Made by a program: the position numbers and the translations under genes. 59,585 bases of DNA from positions 1 to 59,585 of the forward strand of contig CAJMNR010000027.1 of the NCBI GenBank assembly GCA_905214875.1, read 5' to 3'. How positions within the stretch are numbered: the first letter of the stretch is position 1; the number at the start of each line of letters is the position of its first letter. Under the pieces are notes generated by a model. That model ran no database searches. It had not been told where the DNA came from and saw only the letters and a list, made by a program, of their open reading frames with translations. This DNA is from an uncultured bacterium (GTDB lineage: Bacteria > Bacillota > Clostridia > Lachnospirales > Lachnospiraceae). Shown piece after piece: positions 25,366-34,953 of the stretch.

Positions 25366-26235
25366 TTACCTCCGTTCTTTTTCCGTCATCGCAACGAAAA
25401 TATCTTGCAGACTTAATGCCGTAATCTCAAATCCATCTTTTCTATACTGCGCTAAGATTTTTTCATTAAACATTCCTCTTACAATCCAAGTTGCTGTGCC
25501 TGCAAACTCACTGGTATTTAAGATTTCCACATTCTTTAATCTTGCTTCTTTTTCTTTTGTTGCACGTAACGATAGTACGCTGTTCTTAAGGTCTTCTATT
25601 TCACTTTCAACAAGTACTTTTCCATGTTCCATAATCACTACATCTGTAAAGAGGTTGCTCATCTCATCAATCAAATGTGTGGACAGGATGAACGTCCTGT
25701 TATGTTCTGAATATTCTTCTACTAGCAAGCGATAAAATTGTTTTCTCATGACGGCATCGAGTCCGGAATAAATTTCATCAAAGATGGTAAATTCACACCT
25801 TGAGGAAAGTCCCAATACAATAGCCATCGCTGTCTTTTGTCCCTTTGACAAATTGGAATATCTCGCGTTTTGGTCAAGGTCAAACTCCTGCATCAGATAC
25901 TCTGCATATTCTTTATCATAGTTCTCATAGAATAATGCTGCCAAACATAATAATTTTTTTAGCTTTACACCGGAAAACTCCTCCATATTGTCCGAGAACA
26001 TACAGATTTTTCGAAGTGCTTCTAGGTTTTCGTAGACTGGCGCACCATCTAACGTAATCGTTCCCCCATCCGGTAAATATTTCGTTGTAATCAACTTCAT
26101 CAACGTCGTCTTACCTACTGCATTCCTTCCGAGCAGTGCATATATCTTTCCACTTTCAAATGTTACATTAAGAGTATCTATTACTTGTTTTTTCTTAAAT
26201 GCTTTTGTTAAGCCGTTTACTTTTATTTCTGACAT
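25366..26235 (-). CDS. ABC transporter ATP-binding protein
   Basis: A 289-residue single-domain ABC ATPase. Walker A is GRNAVGKTTL (about 36-45), the signature is SNLSKGQKTAMAIVLGL (about 128-144), Walker B is FTIFDEIYSGLD (with Glu replaced by the aspartate/glutamate pair DE as usual), and the switch His is in STHLID. The C-terminal 80 residues resemble the accessory region of YtrB/EcsA-type export ATPases. Cotranscribed with the GntR gene (16-base gap) and the two membrane genes. Confidence 0.9.
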   Translation of the reverse strand: MSEIKVNGLTKAFKKKQVIDTLNVTFESGKIYALLGRNAVGKTTLMKLITTKYLPDGGTITLDGAPVYENLEALRKICMFSDNMEEFSGVKLKKLLCLAALFYENYDKEYAEYLMQEFDLDQNARYSNLSKGQKTAMAIVLGLSSRCEFTIFDEIYSGLDAVMRKQFYRLLVEEYSEHNRTFILSTHLIDEMSNLFTDVVIMEHGKVLVESEIEDLKNSVLSLRATKEKEARLKNVEILNTSEFAGTATWIVRGMFNEKILAQYRKDGFEITALSLQDIFVAMTEKERR

Positions 26236-26251
26236 ACTGTTTCACTCCTTT

Positions 26252-26611
26252 TTAGTTTGCTTCTTCTATCATTCGAATCAAATCTTTTTTATCAATACCG
26301 ATCTTCTTTGCTTCTTCTAACATGACTGCAATATATTCGCTTTCAAACTTACGTCTTCTTTTCGTCTGTACTACTTTAAAAGCTCCATCATTTACAAACA
26401 TACCGATTCCCCTTTTCTTATATAAGATTCCATCCTCTACTAATAGGTTGATACCCTTGCCCGCGGTTGCCGGATTTATCTGAAACTGTACTGCAAACTG
26501 GTTTGTGGAAGGTACTTGATCGCCTTCTTTTAAATTCTTCTTCATGATTTCATCCTCCACCCAATCTGCAATTTGGATAAAAATTGGTTTTAACGATGTC
26601 TCTTCAAACAT
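26252..26611 (-). CDS. GntR-family regulator, YtrA type
   Basis: A 119-residue regulator: N-terminal winged helix (IFIQIADWVEDEIMKKNLKEGDQVPSTNQFA..., about 10-75) and a short helical C-terminal tail, the size of the YtrA subfamily. First gene of the ABC exporter operon, so likely an autorepressor released by a cell-envelope-active compound. GAGGG lies five bases before the ATG. The promoter at 26704-26732 is followed by a dyad (see next entry). Confidence 0.9.
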   Translation of the reverse strand: MFEETSLKPIFIQIADWVEDEIMKKNLKEGDQVPSTNQFAVQFQINPATAGKGINLLVEDGILYKKRGIGMFVNDGAFKVVQTKRRRKFESEYIAVMLEEAKKIGIDKKDLIRMIEEAN

Positions 26612-26667
26612 AGGAACCCTCCTTCCCTTGAAATATTGTTTATATTCATTGTTATCTTCAAGGTTCC

Positions 26668-26732
26668 TAGGTTAATTACTTGACTAACTAACCTACTAAC
26701 CACAATATACCTCTGCTTCCATGATTTGTCAA
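26668..26732 (-). promoter_or_regulatory. Promoter and candidate operator of the GntR/ABC operon
   Basis: Consensus sigma-A promoter on the minus strand: TTGACA (26727-26732), 17-base spacer, TATATT (26704-26709). Just downstream is TAGGTTA...TAACCTA, two 7-base arms 14 bases apart, and short GGTTAG direct repeats. The location at the transcription start fits a GntR repressor site. Beyond it, 26733-26816 shows nothing else. Confidence 0.65.
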
Positions 26733-26816
26733 CTTGTTTTTGAATTTTTTTATGTGGATTTTGATAACTTACACATAAACAGGGCTACAGCAATAATTAA
26801 TACAAGGTGCAATATC

Positions 26817-26872
26817 AAAAAAACGCCATACCAATGTCGTTTCTAAACGAAATGACATTAATATGGCGTTTC
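26817..26872 (-). terminator. Intrinsic terminator of purA
   Basis: Near-perfect stem of about 20 bases (AACGCCATA...AATGTCATTT and its complement) at 26822-26870 with seven or more T on the minus strand. Confidence 0.85.
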
Positions 26873-26891
26873 TCTTATAACCTATTATAAA

Positions 26892-28181
26892 CTACTTTAA
26901 TTTACTTTCTCTGTGGATGATTTCATGTCTTCCTGGTCCGTTTGATACCATTGTTACTGGTACTTCAAGTTCTTTTTCGATAAACTCGATGTAGTTACGG
27001 CAGTTTTCTGGAAGATCTTCGTATTTTGTAATACCGCGGATTTCTTCTTTCCATCCTGGTAATTTTGTATAAACTGGTTTTGCTTTTGCAAGATTTACTG
27101 TTGTAGGGAAGTCTTTTGTTACTTTACCGTCGATTTCATATCCGATACATACAGGGATTTCATCAAGGTAACCTAATACGTCAAGTACTGTTAAAGCAAC
27201 TTGAGTTGCGCCTTGAATCTTACATCCGTAACGGCTTGCTACTGCATCAAACCATCCCATACGTCTTGGTCTTCCTGTAGTTGCACCGAACTCGCCACCG
27301 TCTCCACCGACTCTTCTTAATTGATCTGCTTCTTCTCCGAAGATTTCACTTACGAATTCACCAGCACCTACTGCTGAAGAGTAAGCTTTTACTACAGTGA
27401 TGATGTCTTTAATTTCATATGGTGGGATACCTGCACCAATTGCACCGTATGCTGCTAATGTAGAAGAAGAAGTAACCATTGGATAGATACCGAAATCAGG
27501 ATCTTTTAAGGAACCTAATTGTCCTTCTAATAAAATGTTCTTTCCTTCTTTGATTGCGTCATTTAAAAATGCGCTTACATCACAAACATAAGGTTCTACC
27601 ATTGTACGGTAGGATTTTAATGTTTCGAATAATTCATCTGGATCTAATAGTGGTTTGTGATATAAATGTTCTAAGATAACATTTTTTTGTTCACAAACAC
27701 GAGCGATTTTTTCTTTTAATACGTCTTCATCAAATAATTCACTTACTTGGAAGCCGATTTTTGCATATTTATCTGAATAGAAAGGAGCAATACCGGATTT
27801 TGTAGAACCGAAGGATTTTCCTCCAAGTCTTTCTTCCTCGTATTGATCGAATAAAATATGATATGGCATTAAGATTTGCGCACGATCTGAAACTTTGATC
27901 TTTGGCATTGGAACGCCTCGTTCAATTAAACTATTGATTTCTTTGAATAAGTATGGAATGTTTAATGCAACACCATTTCCGATTACGCTAGTTGTGTGAT
28001 CATAAAATACACCGGATGGTAATAAATGAAGTGCAAATTTTCCATAGTCATTAATGATTGTATGTCCTGCATTGCTTCCGCCTTGGAATCTAACGATAAT
28101 GTCAGAAGTTTCTCCTAACATATCAGTAATCTTACCTTTACCTTCGTCTCCCCAGTTAGCACCTACAATTGCTCTTACCAT
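26892..28181 (-). CDS. purA: Adenylosuccinate synthetase
   Basis: Converts IMP, aspartate and GTP to adenylosuccinate in AMP synthesis. The 429-residue product has the P-loop NWGDEGKGKITD (about 9-20), GGSNAGHTI (about 35-43), SGIAPFYSDK, GATTGRPRRMGWFD (about 300-313) and the GTP-binding VTMVSNGPGRHEII end. Length is normal. GGAGG precedes the ATG by about nine bases. Single-gene unit with its own terminator; a promoter must lie in 28182-28300 but I see no clear boxes. Confidence 0.97.
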   Translation of the reverse strand: MVRAIVGANWGDEGKGKITDMLGETSDIIVRFQGGSNAGHTIINDYGKFALHLLPSGVFYDHTTSVIGNGVALNIPYLFKEINSLIERGVPMPKIKVSDRAQILMPYHILFDQYEEERLGGKSFGSTKSGIAPFYSDKYAKIGFQVSELFDEDVLKEKIARVCEQKNVILEHLYHKPLLDPDELFETLKSYRTMVEPYVCDVSAFLNDAIKEGKNILLEGQLGSLKDPDFGIYPMVTSSSTLAAYGAIGAGIPPYEIKDIITVVKAYSSAVGAGEFVSEIFGEEADQLRRVGGDGGEFGATTGRPRRMGWFDAVASRYGCKIQGATQVALTVLDVLGYLDEIPVCIGYEIDGKVTKDFPTTVNLAKAKPVYTKLPGWKEEIRGITKYEDLPENCRNYIEFIEKELEVPVTMVSNGPGRHEIIHRESKLK

Positions 28182-28506
28182 ATCTTTATTTCCTCCTAAA
28201 GTTACATCTTTATAAAATGTGTTTCACATTTCGAATACCTAAGTATCATAATATATTTTTTCATATAAGTAAAATCAATATTAATTATATTTGGCATAAC
28301 TCATACTTATACCTTTATCACTTCACTGCGAAAAACTTCCATACATATCCTAATTTTTTATAGGCCTTCAATTGATATAATAAAGTGTTCATGACCTGGC
28401 AGCTAACTTGATAACCATACTTCTGCCTATCGATACATAAGCCACTGTTTTTGCAGCCTGGCTTAAACTACTATATTAACATTGCCAAAAAGGGAGGGTT
28501 TTATTA
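28182..28506. other. Divergent intergenic region; untyped metN leader
   Basis: A 325-base gap between divergent purA and metN. On the plus strand a TATAAT is present at 28376-28381 without a good -35. The following 120-base leader contains GGCAG...CTGCC (about 28398-28427) and AGCC...GGCT (about 28441-28464) pairings that could form hairpins. I searched by eye for S-box (SAM-I) signatures and did not find them. Confidence 0.4.
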
Positions 28507-29532
28507 ATGACCAATCAACCAATTATTGAGTTAAAGCACCTCTACAAAACATACCAACAAAAAGGGCAAACAGTAGAAGCATTAAATGATATCAATCTTT
28601 CTATTTATAAAGGTGAGATTTTCGGTATCATCGGACTTAGTGGAGCAGGGAAATCCACATTAGTTCGATGCATCAACTTCCTAGAACGTCCGACGGACGG
28701 AACTGTATTATTTGCTCATGATGGTAAAGTAGATGATTTAAGCAAATTGAATAAAAAGGAACTAAACCATGTGCGTAGTAAAATCAGTATGATTTTCCAG
28801 CAATTCAACTTGCTTATGCAGCGTACTGCGCTTGAAAATGTTTGTTTTCCATTAGAATTGATGAAAGTGAATAAGGAAGATGCCATCAAGCGTGCAACAG
28901 AGTTATTAGAACTTGTTGGTTTAGGAGACCGCTTACATGCATACCCAAGCCAGTTATCTGGTGGACAAAAGCAACGTGTGGCAATCGCCAGAGCATTAGC
29001 AACTGATCCCGAAGTAATTCTTTGTGATGAGGCTACTAGCGCTCTTGATCCAAATACGACAAACTCCGTACTTTCTTTATTAAAACAAATCAGCAAGGAC
29101 CTCGGCGTTACTGTTATTCTTATTACGCATGAAATGAGCGTAATTGAAAAGATATGTAACCGAGTTGCAATCATTGACAATCATGAAATTGCGGAAGTTG
29201 CCAATGTTTTAGACTTATTTAGCAATCCAAAAACTGCGATTGCAAAACATTTAGTATATCCGGAACGTGTCATGGAAGACTTAAGCTTCAGTAATCAGGC
29301 TCTTCGTATCGTATTTAACGGTATCTCTTCCTACGAACCAGTCATTGCAAACATGGTATTAGAATGCAAGACTCCAGTAAACATTATGTTTGCAGATACA
29401 AGAAATGTGGATGGAAAGGCAGTTGGACAAATGATCATCCAGCTTCCTACCGATCAAGTTCTTGCCGGTAAGATGAGACATTACTTATCCACACAGGACG
29501 TCGTTGTAGAGGAGGTTGAATTAGATGAATAG
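28507..29532 (+). CDS. metN: Methionine ABC transporter ATP-binding protein
   Basis: A 341-residue ATPase of the D/L-methionine importer. Walker A is GLSGAGKSTL (about 42-51), the signature is LSGGQKQRVAIARAL (about 148-162), Walker B is VILCDEATSALDP, and the H-loop is THEMS. The C-terminal 75 residues are a NIL domain (ALRIVFNGISSYEPVIANM), the allosteric methionine-sensing module of MetN. GGGAGGG lies eight bases before the ATG. It overlaps the permease start by eight bases. Confidence 0.93.
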   Translation: MTNQPIIELKHLYKTYQQKGQTVEALNDINLSIYKGEIFGIIGLSGAGKSTLVRCINFLERPTDGTVLFAHDGKVDDLSKLNKKELNHVRSKISMIFQQFNLLMQRTALENVCFPLELMKVNKEDAIKRATELLELVGLGDRLHAYPSQLSGGQKQRVAIARALATDPEVILCDEATSALDPNTTNSVLSLLKQISKDLGVTVILITHEMSVIEKICNRVAIIDNHEIAEVANVLDLFSNPKTAIAKHLVYPERVMEDLSFSNQALRIVFNGISSYEPVIANMVLECKTPVNIMFADTRNVDGKAVGQMIIQLPTDQVLAGKMRHYLSTQDVVVEEVELDE

Positions 29533-31006
29533 TTCTGAACTTTTTGAATTATTAGCCAACGGAACACTAGAAACATTATATATGACCCTTGTTTCCACAC
29601 TTTTCGCTTATGTAATCGGTATTCCTCTTGGTATTCTTTTAGTCATGACAAAGAAAGATGGCCTTCGCCCGAACCGTATTATTAATACGACATTAAACAT
29701 CGTCGTTAACGTCCTTCGAAGTGTGCCTTTCTTAATCTTACTTGTTGCTGTAATGCCAATTACAAAATTTGTAGTAGGAACAAGCATTGGTTCTACTGCA
29801 ACCATCGTTCCACTTGTCATCGCTTCTGCTCCATTTATTGCAAGACTTGTAGAGTCTTCTTTACTTGAAGTAGACAACGGTGTGATCGAAGCTGGACGTT
29901 CCATGGGTGCTTCTGATTTTACCATCGTTCGTAAGATCTTAATTCCAGAAGCAAAGCCATCTTTAATCACAGGTGCAGCAATTGCCATTACTACTTTACT
30001 TGGCTACTCTGCTATGGCTGGTTTCGTTGGTGGTGGCGGCCTTGGTGATATTGCTATCAAATACGGTTTCTACCGTTACCAAAATGACATCATGCTTATT
30101 ACTGTAATCCTTCTTGTAATTATCGTTCAAATCATTCAAGAAGTTGGTAACCACTTAGCAAAAGGAAAAGATCAACGTCAGGCTGCTTCCTGGATGAAAA
30201 AAGTAAGCTGCGCCGTATTAGTATGTGCCTTAGGGTTAGGCGTTTTTGTTGCATATCCTGCCAAAGAAAAAAGCGACAAGACAATCGTTGTTGGTGCTAG
30301 TGCGACTCCACATGGCGAAATCTTAAAAGCCATCCAAAGCCTTGTAGAAGAAAAGGGATACCAATTAGAAATCAAAGAATTCTCTGATTACGTGCTTCCA
30401 AACACTTCTCTATCTAGCAACGAACTTGATGCAAATTTCTTCCAACACCAACCATACCTTGATGGTTATAACGAAGAAAACAATACGAATCTTGTAAGTG
30501 CAGCTGCGATTCATTTTGAACCAATTGCTGTTTACTCAAATAAGATTACAGACTTAAGCAAGCTTAAAGAAGGTGACATCGTTGCTGTTCCTAGCGATAC
30601 GACAAATGAAGCTAGAGCTCTTCTTTTACTTGAAGCACATGGTTTAATCAAATTAAAGGCTAATGCCGGTATCAATGCAACTGCAAAAGATATCATCGAA
30701 AACCCATTAAACTTAAAAATCAAAGAACTTGAAGCTGCTCAGATTGCTCGTTCTTTAGATGATGTGACAATCGGCGTAATCAATGGTAACTACGCACTTC
30801 AAGCCAGGCTTAGTGTAGCGGATGATGCTTTAGTAACGGAAGACGCAACTTCCATCAGTGCAAAGACTTATGCAAACATCCTTGTTGTAAACACTGGCCA
30901 CGAAGAAACAGAAAAGACGAAAGTTTTAGTAGAAGCGTTAACAAGCGACGCTTGCAAAGAATTTATTCAAAAGACTTATAACGGTTCTGTCGTTCCTATG
31001 TTTTAA
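29525..31006 (+). CDS. MetI permease fused to MetQ binding protein
   Basis: One 493-residue polypeptide joining two importer parts. Residues 1-217 are the MetI permease: about five membrane helices and the EAA loop GVIEAGRSMGASDFTIVRKI near 119-138. Residues about 226-244 are an added membrane helix. About 252-493 are the MetQ/NlpA methionine-binding domain (TIVVGASATPHGEILKAI, NELDANFFQHQPYLD, SDTTNEARALLLLE, IGVINGNYAL). The binding domain is thus anchored by the permease helix on the outer face and has no lipobox of its own. Normally MetQ is a separate lipoprotein. No frameshift is needed: the frame is continuous through both domains. Confidence 0.9.
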   Translation: MNSSELFELLANGTLETLYMTLVSTLFAYVIGIPLGILLVMTKKDGLRPNRIINTTLNIVVNVLRSVPFLILLVAVMPITKFVVGTSIGSTATIVPLVIASAPFIARLVESSLLEVDNGVIEAGRSMGASDFTIVRKILIPEAKPSLITGAAIAITTLLGYSAMAGFVGGGGLGDIAIKYGFYRYQNDIMLITVILLVIIVQIIQEVGNHLAKGKDQRQAASWMKKVSCAVLVCALGLGVFVAYPAKEKSDKTIVVGASATPHGEILKAIQSLVEEKGYQLEIKEFSDYVLPNTSLSSNELDANFFQHQPYLDGYNEENNTNLVSAAAIHFEPIAVYSNKITDLSKLKEGDIVAVPSDTTNEARALLLLEAHGLIKLKANAGINATAKDIIENPLNLKIKELEAAQIARSLDDVTIGVINGNYALQARLSVADDALVTEDATSISAKTYANILVVNTGHEETEKTKVLVEALTSDACKEFIQKTYNGSVVPMF

Positions 31007-31070
31007 TAAGATGAGGGTGTAGATTTCTCTATTTCATAACAATACTTTAATAGTTATTATCATAATATTT

Positions 31071-31105
31071 TGCGCTACAGAAACTGTTTCTGTAGCGCAT
31101 TTTTC
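31071..31105 (+). terminator. Intrinsic terminator of the met operon
   Basis: Perfect 13-base stem (31071-31083 with 31087-31099), loop CTG, then five T. It ends metN-metIQ and faces the minus-strand ABC cassette. Confidence 0.9.
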
Positions 31106-31131
31106 TAGAAAATGGGCAGTAGAAAATACGC

Positions 31132-33615
31132 TTATAACGTCTGAAGTATTTCCACTGTATTCATTTTATGTAATTTTCTAAAGGATACCACGCATACGAT
31201 ACTTATTCCCACTGTAATAGCTATTAATGAGAAAATTAAAATTCTCACAGGATATATAAACATATAGCTTCCTAACTTATCATAATATGCAATGAACATC
31301 CATTTGGTGAAAAAGTAAGAAAGTATAGAACCAATTACTGCACTTTCTAAGTACATGACCATATACTGATAAAACACTATTAATTGCTGCTTTCCATAAG
31401 ATATTCCTATAACATCAAGCATCGCATAATCTACTTGATTTAGTTGGATTCTCATACTTATGTTAGTAGTAATTAAAATCACCGTAATTACAAGCATAAG
31501 TACAAATAGACACTTTATACCTAACGTGAACTCTCTATTTCGTTCTACCAGATTATCATGCTGCTGTTTCGGAGCTATTACTGTTGGTTCCCCCATTCGT
31601 TCAATCTGTTCGACAACATCCTCAAGTATTATATTTTTATCCGTTAGATTGGATTTTAAAAATATTTCATCATAAGAGTTCTTCTCAAAGTATGTCTGAA
31701 AGGATTCGCTATTAATGATTAGGCAAAAACATTGATCTTCTCTTGGATAAAACGGTAGCTTATCTACTACATGTTTTATATCCACCTTTTTATATCGCCC
31801 CTCGTAAATATCTGTATCATCCATCGTAAGCGTTTCGCCTTCTTTTATATTTGTACTAAAATTACTGCTATCTATGACATATAGTGGACTTTTAAGCAAA
31901 ATTGCTTCGCCTTCTTGTAATGCTTCCTTATCTGAGACTCCATTTTCCTTATAGATGGCTTGTATCGTCTGTTGATCACATCCTAGAACTACGAAATCTA
32001 TATCCGTTTTTCCACGACTAAAATTCTCATACAGATCACTCCTGTCATATCCTTGCGATAATATAAAGTCTTTATATTTTTCTGTCAGTTGGTCTGATTT
32101 CATTTTAATCAGTTCTCTTTCTTCAAACACTTTATATACTTCTGTATCCAAATTCAATGACTCTAACAAACTATTCAGCTGTGCTGTAGTACTGGAACTG
32201 AACCCAGATGATACTACTCGTGACTGAATGGTATAATCTATGTCCTTATTACGCTTTGTTGCCTCGTTGTTAAATTCCAACTGACAGTAATAGACGCCAG
32301 TAATCACTAATAATAACGAAATGACTAATGCTGATACCGTCATAATATGACTAATACAATGGTATCTTAATTCATTTCTTGCAAATTTTCTAAAGAAGAA
32401 GTGCTCTTTAAAGCGAAATACGCTATTGCTCATTTTATTTTTGTAAAAGATATTTTTTCCACGCTTACTATTCAGTAACTCAATTGGTGATTTTTTTAGA
32501 AGCCGACTGAATACCGGGGTCATTAACAGGAGCAAAATACAAAGTTCTACTACTAAATATCCAACATAATACCTCACAGGAAACTGTAGTATAAATGTAA
32601 ATGGATTCTCCTTAGTATGTAGTATTTTCTCTGATAGCATATTTACAATACCGGTGGAAAGTAGTCCCCCTATCACTTCCCCAATTAAAAATAATAGGGT
32701 CAAAAAGAGTACAAAGGAGCGTAGAATCAATCTGCTTGACACGCCTAGCAAACTTAAAATTGCAATACTATCATAGTTTTTATATAAATACATCTTAATG
32801 ATGTTGTAAAACATAATAGAGGAAGCAATCAGCACTAAAACTAAAAGAATACCATTCATTCTATCATACTGATTAAATACGCTTTCTTCCGAGTTAAACC
32901 CTAACCCAAAAATAATATTACCATTAGCAAAGCACTGATTCTCCAAAATATCATATTTGGAGCATAACGCTTTAATAGTGCTTAAATAATTTCGTAAATC
33001 TTTCACTTGCACATAAAGGCTATTATTCTCATTTTCATTGTCATTCCCAAAAATAAAGGTATATTCTTGATATCCTTCTTGTTTAAAAACACTCTTTTGA
33101 CTTATTACGCCAGTTACAACACAATTTAGCTTTTCGCCATCTTGATCTGTCTTATAGTTAGGAAGCTCTACTGTCTTTCCAAGTAACGTATCCACCTTCC
33201 ATCCCATCTTGATGGCATAATTATAATCAACTAATGCCTCACTTTCATTTTTTGGATATGTCCCACTAAGTAAATGGCTACCTAATGAGCTAAGCTTATT
33301 CTCTTTTGCATATATGTATTCTGCATAAAAGTCTTGTGTCTGCAATTCTTCTCTTTTACATGCGAAGGTAGATTCAACGGAGTCTTCTTTCGCAATCTCA
33401 GTCATCTTCTGCTGATCATTTGTCATCATTCTCGCAATATAGGAACCATACTCCTCATAACAATTATTTTCTATTGCCTTTAAATTGAATTGGCTTACAA
33501 AATGAAATATAAAAATTGCTTGAAAGGATATCATTAGTGTTATACTTAGAGCTATTGCATTCTTTTTGCTTTTGCCAAATAGGCGTATTACTGTCAGATA
33601 TTTATTCTCCTTCAT
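31132..33615 (-). CDS. FtsX/MacB-type ABC permease
   Basis: An 827-residue permease with the BceB/FtsX-like architecture: TM1 at about 18-38, a large extracytoplasmic domain to about 245, three helices at about 250-375, a cytoplasmic loop, a helix near 418-440, a second large outer domain, and three C-terminal helices at about 692-815. It is translationally coupled to the ATPase (14-base overlap). Such pumps power export, lipoprotein release or resistance to envelope-active peptides; this one is in a cassette with an ACP and a ligase, which suggests export of that product. Substrate unknown. Confidence 0.85.
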   Translation of the reverse strand: MKENKYLTVIRLFGKSKKNAIALSITLMISFQAIFIFHFVSQFNLKAIENNCYEEYGSYIARMMTNDQQKMTEIAKEDSVESTFACKREELQTQDFYAEYIYAKENKLSSLGSHLLSGTYPKNESEALVDYNYAIKMGWKVDTLLGKTVELPNYKTDQDGEKLNCVVTGVISQKSVFKQEGYQEYTFIFGNDNENENNSLYVQVKDLRNYLSTIKALCSKYDILENQCFANGNIIFGLGFNSEESVFNQYDRMNGILLVLVLIASSIMFYNIIKMYLYKNYDSIAILSLLGVSSRLILRSFVLFLTLLFLIGEVIGGLLSTGIVNMLSEKILHTKENPFTFILQFPVRYYVGYLVVELCILLLLMTPVFSRLLKKSPIELLNSKRGKNIFYKNKMSNSVFRFKEHFFFRKFARNELRYHCISHIMTVSALVISLLLVITGVYYCQLEFNNEATKRNKDIDYTIQSRVVSSGFSSSTTAQLNSLLESLNLDTEVYKVFEERELIKMKSDQLTEKYKDFILSQGYDRSDLYENFSRGKTDIDFVVLGCDQQTIQAIYKENGVSDKEALQEGEAILLKSPLYVIDSSNFSTNIKEGETLTMDDTDIYEGRYKKVDIKHVVDKLPFYPREDQCFCLIINSESFQTYFEKNSYDEIFLKSNLTDKNIILEDVVEQIERMGEPTVIAPKQQHDNLVERNREFTLGIKCLFVLMLVITVILITTNISMRIQLNQVDYAMLDVIGISYGKQQLIVFYQYMVMYLESAVIGSILSYFFTKWMFIAYYDKLGSYMFIYPVRILIFSLIAITVGISIVCVVSFRKLHKMNTVEILQTL

Positions 33616-34276
33616 TTACAATAACACCATCCTTTAAATGAAGTACTCTTGACGCTAACGCCGCCTTACTCTCATCATGGGTAACATAAACAAGTGTCCT
33701 ATCATACTTCCTTGTAGTTTCTAACAAAAGTTCAAATACCCTCTGTCCATTGGTACTATCTAAATTTCCTGTAGGTTCATCTGCAAAAATAACATTTGGT
33801 TTATTTAGAATTGCTCTTGCAATTGCTACCCTTTGTTTTTCACCGCCCGAGAGTTGATGTGGCATATGATATAAACGCTTATCTAAGCCCAATTCTTCCG
33901 TCACCTGATTAAAAAAATCTTGATTCACTCTTCCACTACCGGCCAACGTAGGAATACAAATATTATCTTTTACATTAAGAGTAGGAAGTAAATAGAAGTT
34001 TTGATACACAAAGCCAAATTCATAAAGACGTAACTTTGCCAACTTCTTCTGATTGAATTTCGTAATTTCTTCTTGCTTGTACCACACGGATCCATTTGAC
34101 AATCTTTCCAATCCAGATAATACATTAAGTAGTGTACTCTTTCCCGATCCTGACGGTCCCATAATACAAAGTATCTCCTTTTCCTGTACCTCCATGGTAA
34201 TCCCGTCTAGTGCTTTAACTTCTGACTCCCCTTCTCCATAAATCACTTGGGCATTCTCTAACTTAAAAATACTCAT
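33602..34276 (-). CDS. MacB/LolD-type ABC ATPase
   Basis: A 224-residue ATPase: Walker A GPSGSGKSTLLN (about 40-51), signature QLSGGEKQRVAIARAI (about 139-154), Walker B VIFADEPTGNLDS (about 159-171), H-loop THDES. The EPTGNLDS sequence is typical of the LolD/MacB/FtsE group that pairs with FtsX permeases, here the next gene. It overlaps the anchored protein gene by four bases and the permease by 14, so the three form one translationally coupled block. Confidence 0.92.
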   Translation of the reverse strand: MSIFKLENAQVIYGEGESEVKALDGITMEVQEKEILCIMGPSGSGKSTLLNVLSGLERLSNGSVWYKQEEITKFNQKKLAKLRLYEFGFVYQNFYLLPTLNVKDNICIPTLAGSGRVNQDFFNQVTEELGLDKRLYHMPHQLSGGEKQRVAIARAILNKPNVIFADEPTGNLDSTNGQRVFELLLETTRKYDRTLVYVTHDESKAALASRVLHLKDGVIVNEGE

Positions 34277-34869
34277 CCTTCCACCTCCTCTGGCTGTAGA
34301 AACCTAACATCATCTGGATTCATATGAATCGTAAAGGTAGTTTCTTTATTTCCAAGTAGCTCCATCGTATAGAATGCTTTATATGTCATACTGTTTACCT
34401 GCTCTGCTATAACCTCAGGAATCTTATCTTTTTCAATTCCGCCAACATACATGCATAGTACAAATTTTGCTGCTCCTGAGCCTAATCGATACGATAATCG
34501 TTCCGCTTCACTTAACCCACAACCATAGCACTCTATCACACGGTCACTATATTTCCCCATATTTGTATTGGTATATCCAAAATCAGACATCTCTAGAATA
34601 CTTCGATTTTTTACATCACAATATAATAATGCTAGTACATAATCTTCCTTTGAAGTACTTGGAAGCTTCCCATTATAGGCATCCAAATATAAGTCATTTG
34701 GATCAGCATATAGCAAGTTTTCAAGATCTAGTTGTGACTGCTTGTAGTCTACTCTTAGTCCAGATAAACGGACTGGCCTAAGTAGTGAAAAGTAGATCAC
34801 TACAAATAAGAAAAAAAGTATTCCAATAGTAATAATTTTTTTCTTATTCTTTATATATAATTTTTTCAT
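34273..34869 (-). CDS. Membrane-anchored extracytoplasmic protein of the ABC cassette
   Basis: A 198-residue protein with a Lys-rich tip, one N-terminal helix (about 12-31) and an outer domain of about 165 residues containing Cys at about 84, 116, 118 and 141. No family recognised. It overlaps the ATPase start by four bases (ATGA). The arrangement of anchored protein, ATPase and FtsX permease resembles tripartite pumps where the anchored part is an adaptor, though no HlyD-like features are seen. The ribosome site upstream is weak. The 84-base gap to the ACP-amidase gene holds nothing I can name. Confidence 0.7.
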   Translation of the reverse strand: MKKLYIKNKKKIITIGILFFLFVVIYFSLLRPVRLSGLRVDYKQSQLDLENLLYADPNDLYLDAYNGKLPSTSKEDYVLALLYCDVKNRSILEMSDFGYTNTNMGKYSDRVIECYGCGLSEAERLSYRLGSGAAKFVLCMYVGGIEKDKIPEVIAEQVNSMTYKAFYTMELLGNKETTFTIHMNPDDVRFLQPEEVEG

Positions 34870-34953
34870 ATTTCGCCAAATAGCTTCACTATTTTCCTTT
34901 CTCTTTTTTAGTTCTAAAACACAGTATTTACCTTATTAAATATCTACAAATTT

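Noticed and set aside
28376..28506. SAM riboswitch before metN
   Set aside because: The conserved S-box core sequences are not present; only weak hairpins are seen.
28507..31006. Frameshift between MetI and MetQ
   Set aside because: The frame is continuous, with a credible linking helix, and no stop/start pair is seen; a fusion is more economical.
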